Notes: generated from the letters alone by a model not told the origin. Shown: positions 47,708-58,504, numbered from the stretch's first letter. The stretch is DNA of 64,000 nucleotides from Hypericum androsaemum (GCA_963995505.1 OZ023198.1:9911141-9975140), one strand, 5' to 3'. Numbers and translations: made by a program.

Positions 47708-48353
47708 GGAAGGTTTCAACGCGTAATTAACGAGTAATTACGTGTTAAAATTGAATAATTAATAAACTAATTCGTTAATAATAAATCACTTATTTGTTAA
47801 AGCAAGAGGTCCACAGGTTCGGGTCCATAATGTCTTCGTGCTAGTCGAATTACGATCATGTTTAAACGGATTCGTAATTGATTTTCACGAGATTTTTTCT
47901 ATAGAAAATCTGATAAAAATTCAGGAACTAATCCAGAATTTTTTCTTTCTTCTTGAGTGGTTATTGGAAAACTTACAAATTGGTCCAGCCGGATTTCCCC
48001 TTTTATAGGGAAATCTGGCACACCAGAATGCGCCATGTGGCACTACTGGGACGCATGTCCGCAACATGGCGTGCCACGTGGCACTTCGGACCGCATGTCC
48101 GCCACGCGGCACTTCAGACCGTATGTCCGCCACGTGACACTCTAGACTGCACGTCCACCACGTGGCGCCACGTCAGCATGCCACGTGGGCCGCCACCTTT
48201 GGCGGCAACTGCGTCATCGCCACGTCACACTGATGTGGCGCCTACGTGGCATCGGACCGGTCAACGCAGGTTGACCGGCCCATCCAACCCAACTTATGGG
48301 CCTGGGCCCAATCAGGCACAATAATAATTGTCTGATGGGCCCAAGGTCCAACA
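47708..48353 (-). repeat. 3' LTR of the Copia element (646 bp)
   Basis: Aligned with the other LTR from GTTTCAACG to GGTCCAACA. On the element's strand it starts TGTTGGACC; its far end is mutated (GG instead of TG on the + strand). It is about 100 bp longer than the 5' LTR because of extra tandem units containing ATGTCCGCCACGTGGCACTT. Four CACGTG palindromes are present. Confidence 0.93.
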
Positions 48354-48364
48354 TCTCCCACTCA
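48354..48364 (-). promoter_or_regulatory. Copia polypurine tract
   Basis: On the element strand TGAGTGGGAGA directly abuts the 3' LTR. This is the usual Copia plus-strand priming site. Confidence 0.9.
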
Positions 48365-49270
48365 ATTATTATTGACATTGATCAACAGTTACCAGATTTC
48401 TTTAAAGGATTTCGTGCGACCAGCACACGTCGAGTATGTTAAGCCAAATTCAAGAGTACGGACACTCAGGCTACTTGAATAGTAGCATCTTGACAACCTT
48501 CTTGTATAATGTATGCTATTACCCCAGGACTCATGTCATTTTCCATTGTTCACATCAGTGATTTCAAACAATTATATTCGGGTCCACTATTGTACTTTTC
48601 AATACAAATGGTGCACCTAAACCACGAAACTCAGAATGTGATGAACATAGTTCCTTCTCCCTTAACTATATTCTTTTCATAATGATACAGCTTGCTTTTC
48701 TGGTCAGCCCTGCCAGGTCGAATCGCTATGCCATAACATTTTCATGAACTTTTCAAGCTAACAGTACTGGATCATACTTCCAGAATACGTTTAGGATCTT
48801 AAGGATAGGTTTCAGAAATCACAATTCTCGAAAATTGGTCTCACACCAGGGATTGTGAAATCACTCAACATTTTTATCCCATCCAGTGTAGATCACGTGT
48901 TACAGTGTATTTTCTTTTTTAAAGGAACACATGTCATTTAACACCATACTAGAGTATCAGCCTTAGCTTAACTCTAGGCTAATAGGACAGACAGTATGAT
49001 AAATTCTACTTATATCTTATCATATGGATTGTAGAAAATCCAAATGCAGCAACTTATTCCTGCATCCCATAAGGAAACTTGCTGTTAAGCAAGACATCAT
49101 TCCGTCATAGGACATGCACTTATGAATGTCTAATAACTGCCATCTCATCTAGGAATCAACTTCTTGACTCCCACTGAGGTAAACACCCGTGTGAGTGGGC
49201 TACTTCTCTGTCCGACATGTTTCATAAATAACTCATATTGCCAAACAAAACTCCGTTATTCTAACTAATT
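48365..49270 (-). other. Copia 3' non-coding region
   Basis: About 900 bp between the RNase H stop region and the polypurine tract, with no recognisable ORF; it may serve as the element's 3' untranslated region. Confidence 0.6.
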
Positions 49271-49273
49271 GGA

Positions 49274-49750
49274 TTACAAATGAAACTGTCGTAAACCCAG
49301 TGACTTAACATGTTTCTCAAACACTTCTCGAGGTAATGCTTTAGTCATTGGATCTGCGGCCATATCTCGTGTAGATATGTGTTTCATACACAATTCTTTA
49401 TATTTTATTAAATTTCTAACAAAGTGAAATTTAATATCTATATGCTTAGCCCTGCTATAGAATCTAGGATCCTTAGCATATGCTATAGGTGCCTGGTTGT
49501 CACAGAATAGACTCACGGGCTCCGTCGAGTTGATAAGGGAGAGATGGCTTAAGAATCTCTTCAACCATACTGCTTCTTGTGTAGCATGAGCTGAAGCTAC
49601 ATATTCCGCTTCTATTGTTGACAGGGATACACATGTTTGCTTCTTACTGCTCCATGAGATAGCACCCCCGTTCAACAAAAAAATGAATCCAAATGTAGAC
49701 TTTTCCTTATCCACATCTCCTCCCCAATCAGCATCAGTATAGCCACTCAA
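49274..49750 (-). pseudogene. Copia RNase H domain
   Basis: An open stretch of 158 codons reads GYTDADWGGDVD, then STIEAEYVA, then CDNQAPI and KHIDIKFHF: the D-E-D catalytic arrangement and the C-terminal histidine region of Copia RNase H. It is separated from the RT frame by a stop, since the upstream portion continues in the flanking frame at 49772. In life it would degrade the RNA strand during reverse transcription. Confidence 0.9.
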
Positions 49751-49771
49751 TATCAGATCACGGCCTTGATA

Positions 49772-51002
49772 TTACAAGGAGTATTCTGCAGTAGTGTTCA
49801 AATATTTCAAAATCCCTTTGACAGCCTTCCAGTGAGCACTGCCTGGATCAGACTGATATCTGCTTGCTATCCCAACAGCATAGCAAATATCAGGTCTAGT
49901 ACACAATATTGCGTACATCAGGCATCCAACTGCATTGGCATAAGGAATCTTCTCTATGTCCCCACATTGTTTAGCTATTTTTGGGCACATGTCCTTACCC
50001 AAATTATGACCTTTAACCAATGGGATATACTTTGGGTTACTGTGATCATAATTGAAATGTTCTACTACTTTGCGAATATATGTTTCTTGTGAAAGAGACA
50101 CTATTCTTTTCGAACGATTCCTCGAAATCTTAACTCCGAGCATGTAATCCGCTTCACCCATGTCTTTCATTTCAAAGTTGGAAGATAACCAATCTTTGAT
50201 TTCGACAAGATATCCCATGTCATTTTCAGCTAAAAGTATGTCATCAACATACAAAGTGATGATAACAAACTTCTTTCCTGATCGCTTAACATACACGCAG
50301 TGATCTTCGTCTATCATTATAAAATCATGCTACATGATCGTATTATGAAAGCGAATATACCACTGTCTAGACGACTACTTAAGGTAATAAATTGATATAT
50401 TCAATTTGCAAACTTTGTGTTCGCAGCCTTTTTGAATGTAGCCCTAAGGCTGAATCATGTAGATTTCTTCATCCAATTCTCCATGGAGAAAAATAGTCTT
50501 TACATCTATTTGATGTAATTCTAGATTCATATTAGCAACCATAGCTAAAATGACCCTAATTGACATAAATCTAACAACAGGTGCAAAAGTCTCCTCGTAG
50601 TCTATCCCAGCCTGTTGTTTAAACCCTTGGACAATCAAACGCGCTTTGTATCTTTCGATACTGCCATTTGCATTGCTTGATTTTGAGAATCCACTTATTC
50701 TCAATTGCCCTACGCCCTTTAGGTAGGTCAACCAGATCCCAAACCTAGTTTTTGATCATAGAAGACATTTCTTCTTCCATTGCATTCATCCATTCATTTC
50801 GTTTTGAAGATGACAAAACTCCAGATACATTCTTTGGTTCATCTTCATCCTGCAGGATGGCCAGAAGAATTTCACCTGGACCACCAAATTTCTTTAGTGA
50901 TGCCAAGAACGCATTAGCCTCGCCTTCGATGTCAAATCGTCGGCGTGGTAAGCTAGTTCTGTTAGACCTACGGTATTCCCAATTTTGATAAACATCTCTC
51001 AT
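49772..51002 (-). pseudogene. Copia reverse transcriptase, broken
   Basis: Open segments are 51002-50745 (N-terminal, including NEWMNAMEEEM), 50731-50444 (KARLIVQGFKQQAGIDYEET, VRFMSIR, HQIDVKTIFLHGELDEEIY) and 50317-49772 (catalytic LYVDDILL, then YANAVGCLMYA, CTRPDICYAV). The stretch 50443-50318 remains translatable only with in-frame stops. All conserved RT blocks are thus recognisable but the frame is interrupted, so the enzyme cannot be made as one chain. Confidence 0.9.
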
Positions 51003-51379
51003 ATATTCATCATATTCAGGAATCGCACTCCCACTGGGTGGAAATACCGTACTTCCACTGGATTAAGAAATTACCTCCCTTTCAGGACTCAGATCACGAC
51101 CTTCCGGATCATTTTAAGTTGGACAATCTCTATCTTCCTCCTCAATTCTCCCACTCGGAAGAAGTGATTCAGATGACTTTGGTTCATTTGTCTCATAAAG
51201 GATAAGGTCATCACTAACCTTTCCTAACTTTGGAAATTTATTTTCCAAAAATGTGACATCGCGTGATTCAAATTCTGTTACATGTCCATTGTCCAATTCA
51301 CCAACGAACACGTACCCTTTAGATACCTCTGGGTATCTTATAAAGATACTTTTCTACCTCTCGGTCCTAGTTTACCGAA

Positions 51380-52087
51380 AGTACTTGAGGTAGAATGGAC
51401 ATAGGATGCACACCCTCATGGCTTAAAATAGGATAAATCGGGCTTCCGATCTATCCACATTTCGTAAGGAGTGGCTGTAACAGACTTAGAGGGAACACGG
51501 TTTAGAACGTATGCGGCAGTTAGGAGCGCATCTCCATAGAATGATATAGGGAAACTTGCCTCTGCCATCATCGATCTAACCATATCAAGAAGGGTTTTAT
51601 TTCTTTTTTCAGCAACTTCGTTTTGCTGTGGTGTATAAGGAATGGACAACTGATGTTCAATTCCTTTTTCAATGCATAGAGCTTTGAACTCATCAGAAAG
51701 ATATTCACGGCCACGATCAGTTCGTAAGACCTTTATCTTTCTATCCTTCTGATTCTCAACAAAACTCATGTATGTCATGAAGAATTTTAAGGCTTCAGAC
51801 TTGTGAGAAATCAGGTATATCAGACCATATCTAGTATAGTCGTCAATGAAGGTGATGAATTAATATGCTCCATGCCTTGCCCTCACGTTCATTGGACCAC
51901 ATATGTCAAAATGGACTAATTGTAGTGGAAATTTGGCTCTAGCCCCAGTACCGAAAAGTTTTCTAGTGCTTTTTCCTTCTAGACAGGATACACATCTGGG
52001 TAATATAGATCTCTCTATATTTCCCAACAGTCCTGCCTTAGCTAGATGGTTTAAAAGTCCCTGACCGATGTGGCCAAGTCTAGAATG
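51380..52087 (-). pseudogene. Copia integrase region, broken
   Basis: Immediately after the gag-protease stop, HSRLGHIGQG begins the zinc-binding pre-integrase region, followed by CVSCLEGK, VHFDICGPM and, after a TAA stop at 51860-51862, FITFIDDYTRYG. The open part 51778-51416 contains RTDRGREYLS and GIEHQLSIPYTPQQNEVAEK, with the second Asp and Glu of the D-D-E triad. The region is non-functional through its stops. Confidence 0.88.
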
Positions 52088-53413
52088 CTATAGTTTAATA
52101 TCATCCTTTGATGAGTTTGAACTAGTGACAAAGGACAAACTTTCACAAGGATCAATATCCAGAATCAAAAAATCTTTCGATATATATCCAAGACCGAAAT
52201 ATGTATCATCCAAAAACAATCTAACGGTGTCGTCCTCAAATGACAACCAAAAACCTAAAGACATTAAGGCCGAAACTGAGATCAGGTTCCTTCGAATGTC
52301 TGGAGCAAACAACACGTCGTATAAAAGAAGGGCACGACCACCACGAATGTGTAATCTACAAGTGCCCAGGCCTTTTACATCCACGCACGAATTGTTACCA
52401 ACAAAAATAGTTTTTGCTCCAGCCGGCAACCGCATGTATTTAACGAACGAACAACGGTCTCTAGCTATGTGGTCTGTCGCTCCTGAATCAATCACCCACA
52501 TAGAATGTGACTCAGTTAGAAGGGTACAAGAGGATACATACAACTTACTCACACTTGAGTTTAGATGTACCTTCTTGGGCATCTTGCAATCTTTTACAAA
52601 ATGTCCCTTCTGCTGACAGTTAAAATATTTTACTTTTGAAATGTTAAACCGCTTGTTCTTTTTAGCCTTGGAGCCATCCAACTTGGTTCCATGGTTTTCA
52701 GCTTTTGGAGTTTGTTTACACTTACCCTTCCCTTTACCTTTTTTCTTTTTTCCACTACTCCCAGTCGAACAAATCGAATGGGCTTCAGGGTGGGATTTCA
52801 TAGCTAGGAGGCGATCTTTCTCCAGCTCAAGGTGTCTGGCAACAACATCAAATGTTACCAAATCATCGGAATAGGTAAGATTCATCTTCATCTGTTCCCA
52901 ACTTGGTGGTAGAGAATGGATGACAGCTTGAATCTGCTGCTCGTTGCTAAGTATGTGACTAGCCTCTGCTAGTTCACTGATCATATTGGACATCACTCTC
53001 AAGTGTTTCCTCATGGGAACCTTCAGACGCTTTTTAAAGGTATCAAACCTTATGGTCAAAGCACGCAGCTTTGACACTGAAAGCTTTCCAAATTTTTTTT
53101 TGAGAGCATCCCATAACTCTTTCGCGTTGTCATGCACGCGAAATTGTCGGGTGATATCATCCATCGTTGAACTTAGTAAAATCAATCGAGCAGTAATATT
53201 CTTTCTCTTCCAAATAACATAAGCTTCTTTGTCTCGCCTATGTTGAGCAGTTGTGCCTTCTTCAGGCTCATCCATTATTACATGTATGTGCTCCAGAACC
53301 TCTTGTTCCTCAAGCACATGTTGGATTTTCATGCTCCAATTCTCATAGTTTTCACCGTTGAGTTTTAACTCACGGTTTAGCTCAGCTATGATGGATCTAG
53401 AAACAACTGACAT
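52088..53413 (-). CDS. Copia gag-protease polyprotein part (441 aa)
   Basis: This is the longest intact ORF of the element. Residues 1 to about 230 form a UBN2-type Copia gag (LNGENYENWSMKIQ near the N-terminus). After a Lys-rich linker comes a zinc knuckle, FNCQQKGHFVKDC (C-x2-C-x4-H-x4-C), around residue 273-286. The aspartic protease active site WVIDSGATDH follows at about 309-318. The ORF stops with TAG at 52088-52090, exactly where Copia polyproteins usually have the Trp of the LWHxRLGH motif, so it ends by an apparent nonsense change at the start of the integrase region. Gag plus protease might still be translated. Confidence 0.88.
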   Translation of the reverse strand: MSVVSRSIIAELNRELKLNGENYENWSMKIQHVLEEQEVLEHIHVIMDEPEEGTTAQHRRDKEAYVIWKRKNITARLILLSSTMDDITRQFRVHDNAKELWDALKKKFGKLSVSKLRALTIRFDTFKKRLKVPMRKHLRVMSNMISELAEASHILSNEQQIQAVIHSLPPSWEQMKMNLTYSDDLVTFDVVARHLELEKDRLLAMKSHPEAHSICSTGSSGKKKKGKGKGKCKQTPKAENHGTKLDGSKAKKNKRFNISKVKYFNCQQKGHFVKDCKMPKKVHLNSSVSKLYVSSCTLLTESHSMWVIDSGATDHIARDRCSFVKYMRLPAGAKTIFVGNNSCVDVKGLGTCRLHIRGGRALLLYDVLFAPDIRRNLISVSALMSLGFWLSFEDDTVRLFLDDTYFGLGYISKDFLILDIDPCESLSFVTSSNSSKDDIKL

Positions 53414-53788
53414 CTCTATAGGGATTTTTTAATATGAGAACATATTAGAATTTTGATTTGGCAATATGATACAATTTACTATTCACTCATAACTTTTAAC
53501 GATATGAAGATCTTAATTAATCTCAAAATCGAAGTGGGTCGCGGGCATGCTTCCCCTCACCATTCAAGTATTAATTTTAAACTTCAACCGTTTAAAGTTC
53601 ATCGATAGTAAACTAAAGTGGAAGCAATTAAACAAACATCTTAATTTAATTACACGTTTGACACATGCATTTGTAAACTCTGAGTGTGCTCGTACATGCA
53701 CAAAAAATCAGACAAGGTCTCAACCTATTGTACAAAAGCCCCCAAAAAATAACATATGTACATGGGAACAGTTAAACATACCATGTAA

Positions 53789-54391
53789 TCACACAGGGAT
53801 CAGATGTCCAGGCAATCCGGTAGGAGAATCCAGATACATATCTGGATCCGAGTCCGAGGACGATCCTGTGGGGACCGGGTGCGAGAACGGTCCAGTGGAA
53901 AGTTTCAAGTTCACCGCCGGAACCGGGATCGATTCCATAATCCAGATGATCAGAAGCGGAGGAAAACTATAATAGTATTCCTTAGCGAGGTAGCGGTTCA
54001 AGATCAAACCACTTCGTAGCTCCAAAACAGGAGAATGTATCATTTCTCTGCGAAGACCCCTCTCCTCGAAATAGTGGATCAAACCATAGAGGGCATCTCT
54101 ACGGGTATTGAACTCAGGCTCCGAGAAGACACACATATCTTGACGGATTTTCAGCATGACCAGGAGGTCTTGAAACATGGAGGGCCAGTCCTCTCCATGA
54201 TCATACCCTCCGGCCCAGATGCAGTCTTGCATCTCCCGGTGAACAGCCTCAATGTGCTCAACGATAACATACATGTTATCCTTAGGCACACGCAGCGGTA
54301 AACTACGATTTAGAACCTTTTGTCGAAGTTCCGTTGCACAGAAGTTCACACACCTTCCTCCAGTAGCCATCAAATCTTGCAACAATTGCAA
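53789..54391 (-). CDS. Intact 200-aa ORF of unknown function in the Copia 5' leader
   Basis: The ORF starts MQLLQDLMATGGRC (an internal ATG at residue 8 is an alternative start) and runs 200 codons without interruption, on the same strand as gag and 375 bp upstream of it. It is mixed in composition: Cys-containing, with an acidic/Ser-rich segment near 176-190 (TGSSSDSDPDMYLDS) and hydrophobic YYYSFPPLLIIWIMES around 148. I recognise no retroviral-type or host domain. Canonical plant Copia elements have no ORF between the 5' LTR and gag. It may be transduced host sequence, a lineage-specific accessory gene, or a chance ORF. Confidence 0.5.
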   Translation of the reverse strand: MQLLQDLMATGGRCVNFCATELRQKVLNRSLPLRVPKDNMYVIVEHIEAVHREMQDCIWAGGYDHGEDWPSMFQDLLVMLKIRQDMCVFSEPEFNTRRDALYGLIHYFEERGLRREMIHSPVLELRSGLILNRYLAKEYYYSFPPLLIIWIMESIPVPAVNLKLSTGPFSHPVPTGSSSDSDPDMYLDSPTGLPGHLIPV

Positions 54392-54394
54392 TTC

Positions 54395-55550
54395 AATTTT
54401 GGGTTAATTCTCATATTCTCCTAAAATCGGATTGAAAAACTCATTTTTCAATATTTTGATGATCATACTATGGATCAATTCATGTGATTTTAGTTAATTT
54501 CACAAATCTCGAAACTCGTTCCAAAATATTTTCTTTTTAAGTTTATTAAAAATATTGTTATAATTTTAATAAACCTAATTGACAAAAATTTCTCAAAATT
54601 TTTATCAATTTATTGGATTTTAATTGAATAAAAGTTAATTTTATCCAATTAAAAGAGGAAAAACCCAATAATTTAAGTCCAATTTTTACTTAATTTTGAC
54701 TTAAGTCAAAATTGACCGTAAATCGGGTTGGGTCGAACCAAGAAACCAGGCTGATCCGTTCAGTTTTTTTGATTTTCTTGACCCGTGTATAAATATTTTC
54801 GGAAAAAATTGTGAAATTACGATTTTCCCCTCGCATATTTTCCCCTTCAACTTTCTCTCTCTTCTCCCGCGATCGCCGAAAACCCATCCGCCGCTCCGCC
54901 TACGACCGCTGAGCAATGGCGGCAAACCAACGGCCGAGACCGATCGCAATCGACTCGCCGTGGTGTCGCGAGCACGTCCGTATCAGCGTCGCGGGCTGTC
55001 GTGCGGCTGTTCTCCGTCGCGGTCATCTTCTCCGTTCCGCGCCTCTCCGCCATCGTCGGCTTCAATCTCGCGATTCTGGTGATGTCGATCCACAAACGTG
55101 GTATCGAAACGTCGAGGGGAAGCCGGAGAATCGACTATCATCGATCTACGGCGTCGAAATCGTCAGATTTCTGACGAAATCGACGGAATTCGATTTGGGA
55201 AAAAACGCCCCAAAATCGCCCGATTAGGGTTCTGTTGATTTGGGGATTTTTGGGCAAATTTCCAATTAATCCCTAAGTTTTCCAAAAATTGCACCGAAGT
55301 CCATGACACGCAGGTGCCACGTAAGCGGTCAAATTTCTGATTGGTATCTTAAAGTTTTGATCGTGCGCGAATTTGCCCGCGCGGTTAGGCAAAATTTAAT
55401 TTAGTCCCGCTGGTTCTAAATTAATTATATTATAGTCCAACAGATTATGATTTTCAATAAAATCATAATTAATACAATTTTTAACTCAAAAAATCACATA
55501 ATTATTTGAATTAAAACATCATATCATCATCAAAACATGGTTTCAACCAT
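54395..55550 (-). other. Copia 5' leader with a GC-rich, gene-like patch
   Basis: 54400-54840 is AT-rich. 54840-55235 is markedly GC-rich, open in several frames on both strands, and ends near 55222-55233 with AACCCTAATCGG on the element strand, a word common in plant 5' UTRs. 55240-55550 is AT-rich again. The abrupt composition change suggests captured host DNA, but no protein family is recognised. Confidence 0.45.
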
Positions 55551-55562
55551 GCTTTGATACCA
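55551..55562 (-). promoter_or_regulatory. Copia primer-binding site (tRNA-iMet type)
   Basis: On the element strand TGGTATCAAAGC lies 2 bp inside the 5' LTR. It matches the usual initiator-Met complement TGGTATCAGAGC with one change. Confidence 0.9.
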
Positions 55563-55564
55563 AT

Positions 55565-56106
55565 TGAAAGTTTCAACGTGTAATTAACGAGTAATTATGT
55601 GTTAAAGATGGACAATTAACAAACTAATTCGTTAATAATAAATCACTTACTTGTTGAAGCAAGAGGTCCACAGGTTCGGGTCCACAATGTCTTTGTGCTA
55701 GTCGAATTACGATCACGTTTAAATAGATTCGTAATTGATTTTCACGAGATTTCCTCTATAGAAAATCTGATCAAAATTCAGGAACTAATTGGTCCAGCCA
55801 GATTTCTCCTTTTATAGGAAAATCTGACACACCAGAATGCGCCACGTGGCACTACTGGGCCGCATGTCCGCCACATGGCGTGCTACGTGACACTTCAGAC
55901 CACATGTCCGCCACGTGGCTGCACGTCAACGTGCCACGTGGGCTGCCACCTTTGGCGGCAACTGCGTCAGGGCCACGTCACGCTGACGTGGCACCTACGC
56001 GGCATCGGGCCGGTCAACGCGGGTTGACCTGCCCATCCAACCCAACTTATGGGCCTGGGCCCAATCATGCACAATAATAATTGCCTGATGGGCCCAAGGT
56101 CCAACA
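55565..56106 (-). repeat. 5' LTR of the Copia element (542 bp)
   Basis: It begins TGTTGGACC and ends ACTTTCA on the element strand (TG...CA termini). It has fewer copies of the GTCCGCCAC-containing unit than the 3' LTR, and three CACGTG sites. It is immediately flanked by target duplication TTCTC at 56107-56111. Confidence 0.95.
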
Positions 56107-56111
56107 TTCTC

Positions 56112-56640
56112 AAAATAAATACCCAGTCGACACAATTAAAATACCGATCATTCTTCTCTCGAGTCACCGAATTAACAAAAAAATGGTCTTGTTCTACTTG
56201 AAGCCGAGAATTCTTTGTAGCGCCGAGGGGTCTTCGCAGCCCTGAGGGATCTTCATAGCGCCAGGATTCAGAGAATTGTGAGTGTGGGTCTAGTGTCGAG
56301 TTTGAAAACAGTGAAGGACCGCGAGCACCAAGAAGCTGTGGCGGTTGCAGTCGAGGCGCCATTTGGAGAGGGTGCCTTCTTCAAAGTTTTTTAATATTAA
56401 AAAATCTTTCGACATATTTTGAGAATATGTATAACTTTTTACCTATATAGAGAAAATATGTATATTTTTTACCTATTTGAGAAAAAATCCCAGAAAATGC
56501 CTTAGCGCCAAAGAGGTGTACACAACGGTAAATATTTGTATTTTGTCTTTTGGTAGAGTCGAGCACTAGAACGCATCCCAGCGCCGAGAACGCACTATAC
56601 CGCTAAAAATATATTTTAGCTCTCAACAACACTGGATTAT
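56112..56640. other. Unmatched DNA between Copia and resumption of the duplicated block
   Basis: This stretch has no counterpart in the right copy of the duplicated block (60485-60540). A short AGCGCCGAG-type word recurs (56219, 56577), but nothing is recognised. It may be a separate insertion. Confidence 0.45.
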
Positions 56641-57190
56641 GCATGTGTTACATCATTTTGTCAACTAATCTCACGACTCACTAATAGGTTTGAATATGCA
56701 ACCATTAAACCTTGATTTTTCTTGCTATCAAATTCTCTCCAAAACTTTCATGATCTCATTTTTTAAGAATACCAATTAAGAACTTCATATTGCATCTTGC
56801 GATTTCATATATTTTACTTTAGTAAAATAATATCTTGTTCTTTTAAGAATCTATCATTTGTATAACAATCATGTATTTTAAAATATCATCAATATTACTG
56901 TTTCATTTAAATAATATCTTGCAGTTTTACTAGGATATATTTCACACAAAAATATTTTAAAAAAAAATAAATGATGTATTAAGTTAATTTTTCGATTTTT
57001 GCAGGGTCTCAAGTTACCCCGACAGCATTAGCTAAAACTTGGGTCCAAGGTTACACCGCGGATGTCAAATCGGACTTACCGATGTCCATATTATCATCCA
57101 GATCCAAATTAAAGGATAAGTCAAAACTTAGATATCGCCATCACCGCTTTCCTTTCTTTAAACTTTTCTTTTCTGTGTTTTGGTAATTTT
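56640..57190. repeat. Duplicated block, left copy, second part
   Basis: Collinear with 60520-60935: shared words include AACCATTAAACCTT versus AACATTAAACCTT, CTTTCATGATCTCA, CCTCAAGTTA, AACTTGGGTC and TTACACCG. Identity is about 70-75%. Non-coding. Confidence 0.75.
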
Positions 57191-58165
57191 TATTTTTTAT
57201 CAACTAATTAAGAAAGTTAATTACTCTTTAATCGAATTTGGTAGTTCCATAATAGATAATTTTTTCCTTTTGTGTGAAATAATATTAGGAAAGTTAATTA
57301 ATCTGCAATAAAATATGGTAGGTAATAGGTAAGTTAATTACGTGAAATATTATTAGGAAAGTTAATTACTCTCTAGTCAAATTTGGTAGTTTCTATAATA
57401 ATTTTTTTCATTTTTGCATGAAATAATATTAAGAAAGTTCATTGCTTTATAGTCAAATTTCGTAGTTTTCATAACACGGAAACTTTTTTTGTGTGTGAAA
57501 TAATATTAGGAAATTTAATTACTCTATAGTTAAATATGTTAGGTTCCATAATAAGAAAGTTAATTAATGAAATATTATTAGGAAAGTTAACTATTCTCTA
57601 CTCCAATTTGGTAGTTTCTATCAAGGAAAGTTTTTCATTTTGTGTGAAATAATATCAGAAAATTAATTGCTATATTGTCAAATTTGATAGGTATCATAAT
57701 TGGGAAGTTGATTACATCAAATGATATTTAGGAAATTTAATTACTCTCTAATCAAATTTGGTGCTTTTTATAATTGGATAAGCATTTTTCTTTTGCGTGA
57801 AATAATATTAAGAAAGTTAATTACTCTTTGGTAAAATTTGGTAAGTTTTATAATAGAAAAATTAATTACATGAAATAATATTAGGAAAGTCCATTATTCT
57901 CTAGCCAACTTTGGTAGTTTCTATAATAGCAATGTTAGAAAAGGTAATTACTCTTAATTCCATAATAAGAATATTAATTGCGTGAATTATATTAGAAAAA
58001 CTAATCATTCTCTACTCAATTTTGGTACGTTCCATAATAGGAAAGGTAATATGTGAAACATTATTAGAAAAAAGTAGTACTCTCTAGTCAAATTTGGTAA
58101 TTGTCATTATAGAAAAATCTTTAATTTTTGTGTAAAATATTTTTAGGAAAATTGATTAGTCTCTA
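57190..58165. repeat. AT-rich minisatellite, ~70-80-bp degenerate unit
   Basis: About 12 diverged units, each containing GTGAAATAATATTAGGAAAG, TTAATTACTCTCTAGTCAAA and TTTGGTAGTTTCTATAAT. Related units occur at 60960-61400 after the right copy of the duplicated block, so the array belongs to the duplication. Confidence 0.85.
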
Positions 58166-58168
58166 ACC

Positions 58169-58504
58169 TTTGAGATTTGTTGGAATTGTATGTTCCAATA
58201 GAAAATGAATATCACTCTTATATAGGTACACATGGTTCATTTACAACTTAAGTTGCCTAGCCCAATTTGGTCGGTAAATAAATTTATTCGAAATCTAAAC
58301 TATCTACTAAATCGACTAATCCAATTCAAAAATGATTAGTTAGTTTAATTAGTATATAGATACTATTAAACTCTTTTCAACAAATTAAGTTTATGAATCT
58401 ACCAAATTGGGCAAGTTAATTTTAGTTGTGAAGGGACCATGTGTGCCTATATAAGAGTGATATTCATTTTCCACTGGAACATACAATTTCGATCAGATCT
58501 CAAA
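58169..58504. repeat. Inverted repeat with ~104-bp arms carrying TATA boxes
   Basis: 58169-58272 and 58401-58504 are inverted copies, about 80% identical overall and nearly perfect over ATGAATATCACTCTTATATA (left) and its complement. The right arm reads CCTATATAAGAG (58446-58457) followed by AACATACAATTT on the + strand. The left arm carries the same on the minus strand (58215-58226). The two TATA-like boxes thus face outward. The ~128-bp spacer is AT-rich. It could be a foldback MITE or an inverted duplicated promoter. Confidence 0.85.

Larger units (their letters stand above)
47708..56106 (-). mobile_element. Structurally complete Ty1/Copia LTR retrotransposon (inactive)
   Basis: The element is oriented leftward. 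LTRs are 47708-48353 (3') and 55565-56106 (5'). The 5-bp target duplication TTCTC is at 47703-47707 and 56107-56111. A primer-binding site (55551-55562) and polypurine tract (48354-48364) are in the correct positions. Gag, protease, integrase, reverse transcriptase and RNase H occur in Copia order, but several in-frame stops break pol. The LTRs differ by substitutions and by repeat number, so the insertion is not recent. A leader ORF of unknown function precedes gag. Confidence 0.95.

Noticed and set aside
52068..52616. 182-codon plus-strand ORF in the Copia element
   Set aside because: Antisense to the gag-protease ORF, which has clear zinc-knuckle and protease motifs.
54916..55227. 103-codon plus-strand ORF in the Copia leader
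   Set aside because: It is antisense to element transcription in a GC-rich block open in several frames, with no recognisable domain.
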